The position numbers and the translations under genes are program-made. The notes under the pieces were generated by a model that had not been told where the DNA came from, did no database searches, and worked only from the letters and a program-made list of their open reading frames with translations. From an uncultured Clostridia bacterium (lineage in GTDB: Bacteria; Bacillota; Clostridia; Christensenellales; Borkfalkiaceae), in the NCBI GenBank assembly GCA_947589585.1, contig CANQCA010000018.1, positions 1 through 17,597 of the forward strand: 17,597 nt of DNA, written 5' to 3'. Shown one piece after another: positions 8,987-15,132 of the stretch. How positions within the stretch are numbered: position 1 is the stretch's first letter; every line of letters begins with the position of its first letter.

Positions 8987-9994
8987 TCACTTCAAATTCA
9001 GCGGTTGGGCGATATAGCTTCCGTCATGAAGGGTGATGAGAACATCCCCAACCTCGTCGAGACGTAAGATATTCGCCCCGCACTCCGTCAGCCTTGCGAT
9101 CGTCTCCTCGGCGGGATGGGCATAGTCATTATCCCGCCCGCAGGAGATGACGGCGACTTCGGGATCGATAAGTTGAAGCCATTCCGCGGCGGAAGAAGAC
9201 GCAGACCCGTGATGGGAGACGCGCAAAATATCGACGTCGCGAAGGTCCACTTCGCAGTTCCCGCTATTGAATATTTCGTTATCGAGATCCCATTCGCCGA
9301 GGAGCCTGCGCTCACGGGCAGAGGAGATATCCGCGCCGAGAAGGGCGTTTACGCCGCATCCGCGCACATAGAGCACGGCGGAAGAATCGTTGCTCTCCTC
9401 TTCTCCCGCGGAATAGGGCGAGATGCAGACGGCATAGGCACCCTCTTCCCCGATGCAGCCGTAGCGCGTGAGCGTTTCCGTCTCCACGCCCCTTTGTTCT
9501 GCCGCCTCCACCATACCGAGATAGCTCCCCGTATCGGAGGGAAGTACGGGCAGGTAGAGCTTTTCCACGGGGAAATTCTCGATGACGCTTTGAAGCCCGC
9601 CGCAGTGATCTGCGTCAGCATGCGAGGAAACGACGCTGAGGCTCTTCATCTCCAATCCGCCGAGGTAGCGTATCAGGTGATTGGTATTTTCCAAACTTCC
9701 GTCGCCGCCGTCGATCAGCAGGCAATTCCCGCTCGGGAACTCTATGAGCGTTGCATCGCCTTCCCCCACATCGATGAAATGAAGGCGCATCTCCCCCTCT
9801 CCTCTCGCAGGGATGGCATAGGCGGGAAGAAGCTCGCGAAAGGGAAGAAAATAAAAAAGCAGGGCGATGGCAAGTACCAGGACAGCCGAAACGCCCGCGA
9901 TCGTCAAATGCTTTATGAGCGCCTTTCGGTCGGGATCCTTCTTCTTGCGTGGAAGCGGGGTCGGCTCACTTGGTGCGTTTGCGTGCTCTTCCAC
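8987..9994 (-). CDS. Membrane-anchored ComEC/Rec2-type metallo-beta-lactamase protein
   Basis: The predicted 335-residue protein has a proline- and lysine-rich N-terminus, one membrane helix (about 30-50), then a metallo-beta-lactamase domain. Motifs are HFIDVGEGDATLIEF (72-86), LLIDGG (92-97), the metal loop SHADADHCGGL (124-134) and a later LRVSHHGS, all as in the hydrolase domain of the DNA-uptake protein ComEC. The competence membrane domain of ComEC is absent, so this is a stand-alone relative, probably an extracytoplasmic phosphodiesterase or nuclease; the substrate is unknown. No ATG fits: the GTG at 9994 has GGGAGG six bases upstream and overlaps the lipase gene by 29 bases. The longer open frame to 10147 merely lies over the lipase gene. 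Confidence 0.85.
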   Translation of the reverse strand: MEEHANAPSEPTPLPRKKKDPDRKALIKHLTIAGVSAVLVLAIALLFYFLPFRELLPAYAIPARGEGEMRLHFIDVGEGDATLIEFPSGNCLLIDGGDGSLENTNHLIRYLGGLEMKSLSVVSSHADADHCGGLQSVIENFPVEKLYLPVLPSDTGSYLGMVEAAEQRGVETETLTRYGCIGEEGAYAVCISPYSAGEEESNDSSAVLYVRGCGVNALLGADISSARERRLLGEWDLDNEIFNSGNCEVDLRDVDILRVSHHGSASSSAAEWLQLIDPEVAVISCGRDNDYAHPAEETIARLTECGANILRLDEVGDVLITLHDGSYIAQPLNLK

Positions 9995-10823
9995 GCGAGG
10001 CCTCCCGGATCGCGGCCTTGAGCTCTTCCATGTGATCCTTGGCCTCCTTGTATCCGATCTCGAACATCTCGGCCATGGCGGCACGGGAAACGTCTGTCGA
10101 ATTGAAGGCGATAAGGTTGGGGCGGAGCATGAGGTCGGAATATTCATATCCGCGCGTGCGGCAGTCCTCGAGATATTTTACGGGCGTCATCGCGTTCAAG
10201 GCGCTTCCAAGCATGCGCTGGATACGGCCCTTCTCTTCCTCGGGGCGGGTGAAGGCGGCAAGATCGATCCCGACGACGAACTCGGCCCCGAGCTCGCGGC
10301 AGGTATCGGCGGGAACGGCGTTGGAAAATGCACCGTCGAAATACTTCACCCCGTCGATCTCGACGCCGCGGAAAAAGGGCGGGATGGCAGCGGAAGCCGT
10401 CAGAGCGCGGGCGGCCTTTCCGCTCTTCAGGGTGACGTTCTCATTCGTCCTCGCGTCCGTCACGGATGCCGCAAAGGGCTTTTTGAGCTCGGTGATATCC
10501 ACATCGAGATAGGGCTCCAGATACTTTTCCGCAAAGGAGAGATCGGCAAAGGGCTTGAGGTTCTTCGTAAATTCCTTCGCGTTGAGGCTCTCGACGATGC
10601 CCACCATATCTGCGGAAGAGTAGCCCTGTGCGTAGAGGGCGCCGACGATGGCTCCGATGCTTGCGCCCGTAATGACGGAAAAGGAGATCCCCTCCTCTTC
10701 GAAGGCCTTGAGCGCGCCGAGATGCGCCATGCCCTTCGCCCCGCCGCTGCCGAGGGCGAGCCCCAAAACGGGCTGTTTTTTATTGCGGGAAAAAAATTGC
10801 TTGATGCGGGCGAAAAATCCCAT
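9966..10823 (-). CDS. Patatin-like phospholipase family protein (RssA/YchK type)
   Basis: Serine esterase with a Ser-Asp dyad, expected to cleave acyl chains from phospholipids or related lipids; the true substrate is unknown. It has 285 residues. Glycine-rich oxyanion loop GSGGAKG (25-31), nucleophile S55 in GASIG (53-57), and D163 in DGA (163-165) are all in the family order. The first helix carries basic and aromatic residues (FFARIKQFFSRNKK) and could touch the membrane, but there is no signal peptide. The ATG at 10823 is chosen for its GGAGG site; an ATG 18 bases further upstream lacks one. The gene's C-terminus is Arg/Lys-rich and overlaps the start of the next gene. Confidence 0.9.
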   Translation of the reverse strand: MGFFARIKQFFSRNKKQPVLGLALGSGGAKGMAHLGALKAFEEEGISFSVITGASIGAIVGALYAQGYSSADMVGIVESLNAKEFTKNLKPFADLSFAEKYLEPYLDVDITELKKPFAASVTDARTNENVTLKSGKAARALTASAAIPPFFRGVEIDGVKYFDGAFSNAVPADTCRELGAEFVVGIDLAAFTRPEEEKGRIQRMLGSALNAMTPVKYLEDCRTRGYEYSDLMLRPNLIAFNSTDVSRAAMAEMFEIGYKEAKDHMEELKAAIREASRGRARKRTK

Positions 10824-10855
10824 ACTGCCTCCAAATAACATTCACAAAGGAAAAA

Positions 10856-11293
10856 TTATGCCTCGAATAAGATGGTCACGGGCCCTTCGTTTATCTGCTC
10901 GATGTGCATGTCCGCGCCGAAGATCCCCATCTTCACGGGTATCCCGAGCGAGGATAGACAGCGCCCCGCATATTCGTAGAGCGCTTTGGCGCGCTCGGAG
11001 CGTTCCGCCAAGGTAAAGCTCGGCCTGTTCCCGTGCGAGATATCGCCGAGAAGGGTGAACTGGGAGACGAGAAGGACTTCTCCCCCCACATCGCGGAGGG
11101 AGCGGTTCATCTTGCCCTCGTCATCCTCGAAGACGCGCAGATCGGCAAGCTTTCTCATACATTTTTCTGCCTGCGCCTCGCCGTCCCCCGCTTTCACGCC
11201 GAAATAAACGACAAGCCCGTATCCGATCTCGGAGACGGGCGCGCCATCTACGGAAAGCGCCGCATGCGAAACGCGCTGTGCGACGAATCTCAT
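10856..11293 (-). CDS. dtd: D-aminoacyl-tRNA deacylase
   Basis: Hydrolyses D-amino acids (and glycine) wrongly attached to tRNA, a chirality proofreading step in the cytoplasm. The 145 residues are the usual length for DTD. The two hallmark motifs that meet across the dimer are present: SQFT (77-80) and the Gly-cisPro loop GPVT (137-140). HGNRPSF (87-93) and GIFGADMHI (123-131) also match the family. The start codon has no strong Shine-Dalgarno site (only AGGCG). The 55-base gap from efp holds two hairpins, so the gene is probably cotranscribed with efp but translated at a different level. Confidence 0.95.
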   Translation of the reverse strand: MRFVAQRVSHAALSVDGAPVSEIGYGLVVYFGVKAGDGEAQAEKCMRKLADLRVFEDDEGKMNRSLRDVGGEVLLVSQFTLLGDISHGNRPSFTLAERSERAKALYEYAGRCLSSLGIPVKMGIFGADMHIEQINEGPVTILFEA

Positions 11294-11308
11294 TTTTACG
11301 CCTATATT

Positions 11309-11339
11309 GCGGCTTGGCCGCGTGCGGGATAACTCCCGC
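11309..11339. repeat. Two tandem short hairpins in the efp-dtd gap
   Basis: GCGGGA-TAAC-TCCCGC (11324-11339) and GCGGC-TTG-GCCGC (11309-11321) are perfect inverted repeats lying side by side between efp and dtd. No T-tract follows on the minus strand, so they are not ordinary terminators. They could stabilise the 3' end of efp mRNA, mark an RNA processing site, or partly attenuate transcription. Confidence 0.55.
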
Positions 11340-11348
11340 CCAAAGAGA

Positions 11349-11912
11349 TCAGACTCTCGACATATATTCGCCCGTGCGGGTATCGATACGGATGGTATCG
11401 CCCTCGTTGACGAACATGGGGACCTGGAAGGTAGCGCCCGTCTCGACCTTTGCCGCCTTGGTGACGTTGGTCGCAGTGTTGCCCTTCACGCCGGGTTCCG
11501 CCTCGATGACCTTGAGCTCGACGAAGTTCTCGGGTTCGACGGAGAAAGCGTTATCATAAAGGAAACGGACGGTGACGGTATCGTTCTCACGGATATACTT
11601 GAGCGCATCCGCGACCTGATCGTGGTTGAGGGGGGTGAGGTTGAACTCATCGTCCATGAAATAATAGAATTCGCCGTCGTTATAGGAATAGGTCATCTTC
11701 TTCGTCTCGACCTGCGCCGTCTCGAGCTTTGCGGTCGGGTTGAAGGTCTCGTCGGAGAGGACCTGCCCCGTGACGACGTTTTTCAGCGTCGTACGGACGA
11801 ATGCTGCGCCCTTGCCGGGCTTGACGTGCTGGAATTCGACGACGGTGTAGACGCCGCTCTTGTATTCGAACGTCGTGCCCTTGCGGATATCGCCTGCCAA
11901 GATCTGTGCCAT
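11349..11912 (-). CDS. efp: Translation elongation factor P
   Basis: Binds between the P and E sites of stalled ribosomes and promotes bond formation at polyproline stretches. The 187 residues comprise the three usual domains: a KOW-like N-terminal domain, a central OB domain, and a C-terminal OB domain that starts near the conserved AEPGVKGNTATNVTKAA. The functional loop HVKPGKGAAFVR (29-40) places K34 at the tip, the residue that carries the modification in other bacteria; the loop is the same as in Bacillus subtilis EF-P, where it receives 5-aminopentanol. AAGGAG stands nine bases before the ATG. It lies 36 bases downstream of the M24 peptidase gene, a frequent pairing, and is probably read from that gene's promoter. 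Confidence 0.97.
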   Translation of the reverse strand: MAQILAGDIRKGTTFEYKSGVYTVVEFQHVKPGKGAAFVRTTLKNVVTGQVLSDETFNPTAKLETAQVETKKMTYSYNDGEFYYFMDDEFNLTPLNHDQVADALKYIRENDTVTVRFLYDNAFSVEPENFVELKVIEAEPGVKGNTATNVTKAAKVETGATFQVPMFVNEGDTIRIDTRTGEYMSRV

Positions 11913-11948
11913 AGAAAAAATCTCCTTATCGCTGAACGTTTTTGAATG

Positions 11949-13007
11949 TTATAGAATAATGAGCGCTTTACGGCTCGTTTTCTTCATAAGAGAAGTGACT
12001 CTGCCGCCCGAGAGCGTGACGGTATCCTCGATACGGATGCCGATCTCGCCGGGGATGTATAAACCGGGTTCGATGGAGAAGACCATCCCGTCCTGCAAGA
12101 CCTCTTCCCCCTTGGGCGAAAGATAGGGTGCCTCGTGGATGCGAAGCCCCACGCCGTGGCCAAGAGAATGGGTGAACTTATCGTCGATCCCCTTGGATCT
12201 GAAGTAGTTGCGCGCAACGGCATCAGCTTCCTTCCCCGTCATGCCCGACGCGATGCGCTCTTTTGCGAGCTCATGTGCGAGCAAAACGATGCTGTGAAGC
12301 TTCTTGAATTCGTCGTGCCGCTTATCGTCGCCGAAGAGGAAGGAGCGGGTGATATCCGAACAATACCCCTCGAACTTGCAGCCGAAATCGATGAGGACAG
12401 GATCGCCGAATCTGAGCTTGGTCGTCCCCGTCTCGTAGTGCGGCATGCTCGCATTCGCACCGAAGGCGCAGATGGTATCGAAAGAGGTCCCGCTTGCCCC
12501 CAAGGAACGCATGTAGTATTCGAGAAGTGCGGCAACATCCGTCTCCGTCATCCCCTCTCTGATCTGCCCGAGCAAGGCGTTGAAGGCGTCTTCCGCGATC
12601 TCGCATGCCTTCTGGATGCGGGAAAGCTCGCCGGCGTCCTTCACTACCATGAAAGAGGCAAGGGCGGGCATGCAGTCGAGCGTCTCGTGGCCGGCTTCCT
12701 CATATTTCCTGAGTGCGGCGGCGCTCACGAAGGGATAGGGAATGCCGAGCTTATGATAGGGCGCGGCGAACTCCATCGCCTCCTTATATCCCCCCTCGAC
12801 GACGCGGATGCGGCTGTTCCTGAATTTCCTCCTTGCAGCCTCGTAGTAGCGGGGATCGGCAACGAGCGTGCACAAGTTCTCCGTCACGAGGACATAGCCG
12901 TCCGTCGAATAGAAGTCGGTAAGGTATTTGCGGAGGAAATCGCATTCCAAAAAGAGTGCATCCGCCCCCGCTTGCTGATAGATTTTTTGTACTTTATCGG
13001 GTAGCAT
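11949..13007 (-). CDS. pepP: M24 family Xaa-Pro aminopeptidase/dipeptidase
   Basis: Dinuclear-metal peptidase of the pita-bread fold, expected to remove N-terminal residues before proline or split Xaa-Pro dipeptides. The 352 residues comprise a creatinase-like N-terminal domain (about 1-120) and the catalytic domain. Metal ligands D207 (LIDFGC), D218 (SDITRSF), H284 (SLGHGVGL), E313 (SIEPGLY) and E327 (IRIEDTV) are all present, with H291 as a further conserved His. The open frame reaches 13094, but the ATG at 13007 matches where relatives start. It has no Shine-Dalgarno sequence, and the -10 box ends six bases before it, so the mRNA is probably leaderless. An alternative symbol would be pepQ; sequence alone does not separate the two. 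Proline-peptide recycling beside EF-P is a common arrangement. Confidence 0.93.
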   Translation of the reverse strand: MLPDKVQKIYQQAGADALFLECDFLRKYLTDFYSTDGYVLVTENLCTLVADPRYYEAARRKFRNSRIRVVEGGYKEAMEFAAPYHKLGIPYPFVSAAALRKYEEAGHETLDCMPALASFMVVKDAGELSRIQKACEIAEDAFNALLGQIREGMTETDVAALLEYYMRSLGASGTSFDTICAFGANASMPHYETGTTKLRFGDPVLIDFGCKFEGYCSDITRSFLFGDDKRHDEFKKLHSIVLLAHELAKERIASGMTGKEADAVARNYFRSKGIDDKFTHSLGHGVGLRIHEAPYLSPKGEEVLQDGMVFSIEPGLYIPGEIGIRIEDTVTLSGGRVTSLMKKTSRKALIIL

Positions 13008-13013
13008 GGCTTT

Positions 13014-13042
13014 ATTATAGCAAATCAAGTTGCATAAGTCAA
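13014..13042 (-). promoter_or_regulatory. Strong sigma-A promoter of the pepP-efp-aro operon
   Basis: On the minus strand: -35 TTGACT (13042-13037), a 17-base spacer, and -10 TATAAT (13019-13014) preceded by TG one base away (extended -10). This is the best promoter in the window. With a start site seven bases after the -10 box, transcription would begin at about base 13007, the A of the pepP ATG. The XRE terminator lies just upstream. Confidence 0.85.
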
Positions 13043-13061
13043 CGGTTTTTATAAAATAGAT

Positions 13062-13094
13062 AAAAAGATGAGGGAGAAATCGAGCTTCCCTCAT
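13062..13094 (-). terminator. Intrinsic terminator of the XRE gene
   Basis: On the minus strand ATGAGGGA (13094-13087) pairs with TCCCTCAT (13075-13068) around an 11-base loop and is followed by CTTTTT. It lies 83 bases beyond the XRE stop and before the pepP promoter, so the regulator's transcript is separated from the peptidase operon. Confidence 0.7.
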
Positions 13095-13176
13095 GGCATT
13101 GGCATTGCATCAGCGCGGAAGAAAAGCCGCGTTCGGCCAAACGAAATCGCCTGTATAAAAAAACTCCATGCGAAAC

Positions 13177-13395
13177 TCAGACGTCCCGTCCGACCAAATC
13201 GTCGAGAGTAACGTCGAAGATATCCGCAAGACATATGAGCTGTACGATGGAAGGCTCGCTGTATCCCGTCTCCCAATGGGATATCGTCTTGATCGTCGTA
13301 TTCATAAGCTCGGCTAGCTCCCTCTGCCCCATTCCCTTTGCCGTGCGGAGAAGTTTTAAGTTGCGTCGGAAGTCCACATTCCCAGATTGATCCAT
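13177..13395 (-). CDS. Small XRE-family helix-turn-helix regulator
   Basis: A 72-residue DNA-binding protein consisting of little more than one HTH_3 domain: RRNLKLLRTAKGMGQRELAE (10-29), a turn at LMNTTIKTISHWETG (30-44) with the recognition helix, then SEPSIVQLICLADIFDVTLD and DLVG, the classical Cro/C1 ending. No second domain for ligand or metal binding is visible, so it likely acts as a simple dimeric repressor. A TTG at 13413 could extend it by six residues. Neither start has a Shine-Dalgarno site; TGATAAATT just upstream could be an extended -10 box, giving a leader of only a few bases. It is divergent from the membrane protein gene at 13488, and the inverted repeats between them are its likely operators. 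Confidence 0.88.
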   Translation of the reverse strand: MDQSGNVDFRRNLKLLRTAKGMGQRELAELMNTTIKTISHWETGYSEPSIVQLICLADIFDVTLDDLVGRDV

Positions 13396-13410
13396 CGCTA
13401 AAAAATTTAT

Positions 13411-13451
13411 CAAAATTTGAGAATTTTGCTTGACATTCTCATTTTTTGAGA
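13411..13451. promoter_or_regulatory. Nested inverted repeats, candidate XRE operator
   Basis: Three symmetrical elements overlap here. CAAAATT-TGAG-AATTTTG (13411-13428) is a perfect 7-base-arm palindrome. TGAGAAT (13418-13424) mirrors ATTCTCA (13435-13441). TCTCA (13437-13441) mirrors TGAGA (13447-13451). They cover the -35 box and spacer of the plus-strand promoter and the region just upstream of the XRE gene, the expected place for an autoregulated repressor. Confidence 0.6.
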
Positions 13452-13458
13452 GTAAACT
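13430..13458 (+). promoter_or_regulatory. Promoter of the plus-strand membrane protein gene
   Basis: TTGACA (13430-13435) is a perfect -35 box, followed by a 17-base spacer and TAAACT (13453-13458), four of six matches to the -10 consensus. It is followed by AGGAGA (13477-13482), five bases before the ATG at 13488. The strong -35 and weak -10 with operators in the spacer fit a repressible promoter. Confidence 0.7.
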
Positions 13459-13487
13459 GTAAATAATTCATTTTACAGGAGAAATAT

Positions 13488-14150
13488 ATGTTAGAGTACC
13501 GAACAGAAAAATGTGAACCCGAAGATCTCGACGATATTTGTCAAGCGATGCAAGTTTGGGGTTGGAAATTAGAGCAGACGCAGGAAGTATACAATGAAAA
13601 TACCGAGATCTTGAGCAATGAAACGCACTTGGTCGGCAGAGAAGACATCTTCGGAAATTATCACGACGTCCATTGGGAATCGACGCCTGTCACGCAAAAA
13701 ACGGTCACACACTATATTTCCGCACGATTTTCACGCGATAAAGACATGCCGAACTATAAAAAGATCTGCGATCTTGAGGAAGAATATTATAACCCGAAAG
13801 AAGAATCGCCGAAGGTTGCGATCAAAGCTCCTTCATCAAATGTCGGAAAAGCTCTTGGGATCATGTTTACCGTTTTATTCGTCGGCGCATTCGCGTTAGC
13901 GGGAGCGATCTCGTCAGGTTCTCTGATTTTCCTCCTCTGTGCGGTCATCCCGCTTGCAGCTATCGTCGTAGTCTGCATCGTCTGCGCAGTCAAAGCAAAT
14001 AAGACCTACAAGATCGCCTATGCAAAATTCACAAAAGATAAGGAAGAAAACGACAAGTTGGTTGCCGAATACGAAACTCGCATCGATAGACGCCGCACCG
14101 AGATCCTTGAAGAAGTTCTAACACTTCTGCCCGACAGCAAAAGTGCGTAA
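13488..14150 (+). CDS. Two-TM membrane protein of unknown function, divergent from XRE regulator
   Basis: I do not recognise a characterised function. The 220 residues comprise a soluble, acidic N-terminal part (1-115), two hydrophobic helices (about 122-142 and 145-169) joined by a very short ISSGS turn, and a charged C-terminal helix (170-212) likely to form a coiled coil (KDKEENDKLVAEYETRIDRR). The hairpin topology puts both soluble ends on the same side, probably the cytoplasm; there is no signal peptide. The N-terminal part has aromatic and polar patches (VWGWKLEQTQEVYNENTEI; THYISARFSRDKDMPNYKK) that read like a small beta domain followed by a helix. The coding sequence looks more A/T-rich than its neighbours. 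It is the only plus-strand gene, has its own promoter, Shine-Dalgarno site and terminator, and pairs with the XRE regulator. Possible roles are stress sensing or envelope function, but nothing fixes this. Confidence 0.9.
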   Translation: MLEYRTEKCEPEDLDDICQAMQVWGWKLEQTQEVYNENTEILSNETHLVGREDIFGNYHDVHWESTPVTQKTVTHYISARFSRDKDMPNYKKICDLEEEYYNPKEESPKVAIKAPSSNVGKALGIMFTVLFVGAFALAGAISSGSLIFLLCAVIPLAAIVVVCIVCAVKANKTYKIAYAKFTKDKEENDKLVAEYETRIDRRRTEILEEVLTLLPDSKSA

Positions 14151-14164
14151 CGCAAAAGTCTGTG

Positions 14165-14205
14165 AATAAGAAAATCGACCGCTTAAAGCGGCCGATTTTC
14201 TTATT
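14165..14205. terminator. Bidirectional terminator between convergent genes
   Basis: AATAAGAAAATCG (14165-14177) is perfectly complementary to CGATTTTCTTATT (14193-14205). Inside, one mismatch is followed by CCGC/GCGG around a TTAAA loop. Both strands end in a T-rich arm, so it can stop the plus-strand membrane protein transcript and the minus-strand TIM-barrel transcript. The minus-strand stop codon (14203-14201) lies inside one arm. Confidence 0.8.
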
Positions 14206-15055
14206 GAAGCATAGTTCGTTCGTATATCTTTTTCATCTCCATGGCTTCCTCCGCCTGCATGCCGTCGGATTCGGAGACGATGTACGGTTCGAGGTTGAGC
14301 TCTTTCAAAACTTGGGCAAGCGGTTCGAATTCCGGCCCATAGACGGTGTCCGCAAAGGTGAGGTGGCGCAGCTCCCCCTTTGCGCCGTATTGGATCTTGG
14401 AAAAATGCACATGGAAGTGCTTCATGCGATCGTATCCGAGGCGGTCGATAAGATACTGCAAACGGACGCGGTAGTCCACCGCCACCTTGAGGCTGCCCTG
14501 CTCGCGGGCGTTCACATGGCCGAAATCCACGCAGGGGGTGAAGACGGGGTCGACTTCGCAAAATTTTGCGATCTCCTCGATGGTGCCGATCTGGGCGATC
14601 TTGCCCATCGTCTCGGGGCAGAACATGAGATCGTCGAGCCCGCTTTCATAGATTTTATCGCGCAAAATTTTGAAGCGGTCCAAGGTGCGCAGGACGGCGG
14701 CGGCGCGGTCCTCTTTCCCCTGCGATGCGGGGTGGAAGACGAGGCGGTGCCCGCCGAGAAGACGGAGCATTTTCGCGCTGTCCAAGACGTAGCCGAAGGA
14801 CTTTTCGGCCATCTCGTCGTCGGGGTTGGCGAAGTTGATAAAGTAAGGCGCATGTACGGAAATTTCCACGCCGGCCGCCTCGAAGGTTTTGCCGATGGCG
14901 CGTGCCTTCTCCTCCGTCATATGAATGCCTCTGCCGAAGGAATACTCATAGCAATCGAGACCGCGCGCCTTAACAAATGCAGCCGCTTCCTCGGTGTGGC
15001 TATGCCCCTCTTCGGCAAAGGAAATACTGTTGCCGCTCGGTCCGAATTTTATCAT
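14201..15055 (-). CDS. Endonuclease IV-like TIM-barrel protein (AP endonuclease family 2 fold)
   Basis: The 284-residue TIM-barrel protein is related to deoxyribonuclease IV and sugar-phosphate isomerases. Most of the endonuclease IV trinuclear zinc ligands have counterparts in order: H68 (SVHAPY), H108 (VFHPAS), E148 (CPETMG), D177 and H180 (VDFGHVN), H217 (FHVHFS), H231 (ELRH) and E262 (SESDG). The Asp of the DxH pair is replaced by Leu229, although Glu228 is adjacent. It may therefore be an active AP endonuclease with an altered metal site or an enzyme on another substrate; nfo is not assigned for that reason. AAGGAG eight bases before the ATG makes the start secure. No convincing promoter was seen; it may be read through from ribF. 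It ends in the bidirectional terminator. Confidence 0.85.
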   Translation of the reverse strand: MIKFGPSGNSISFAEEGHSHTEEAAAFVKARGLDCYEYSFGRGIHMTEEKARAIGKTFEAAGVEISVHAPYFINFANPDDEMAEKSFGYVLDSAKMLRLLGGHRLVFHPASQGKEDRAAAVLRTLDRFKILRDKIYESGLDDLMFCPETMGKIAQIGTIEEIAKFCEVDPVFTPCVDFGHVNAREQGSLKVAVDYRVRLQYLIDRLGYDRMKHFHVHFSKIQYGAKGELRHLTFADTVYGPEFEPLAQVLKELNLEPYIVSESDGMQAEEAMEMKKIYERTMLQ

Positions 15056-15132
15056 TTGGAACTCCTTTCGAAAGGGTATATCGCGGACATGGGTGCCGCG
15101 TTTTTGGTCATATGGTTGTTTGAAAGTGTGAC

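Noticed and set aside
9867..10838. Plus-strand open frame of 323 codons opposite the lipase gene
   Set aside because: Antisense shadow of the patatin-like gene with its intact GASIG and DGA motifs; no ribosome binding site.
11324..11339. Intrinsic terminator after efp
   Set aside because: The stem is perfect, but no T-tract follows on the minus strand, and a second hairpin and dtd follow directly.
12135..13004. Plus-strand open frame of 289 codons opposite pepP
   Set aside because: It lies wholly antisense to the M24 peptidase with all five metal ligands in the other strand; no Shine-Dalgarno site or motif supports it.
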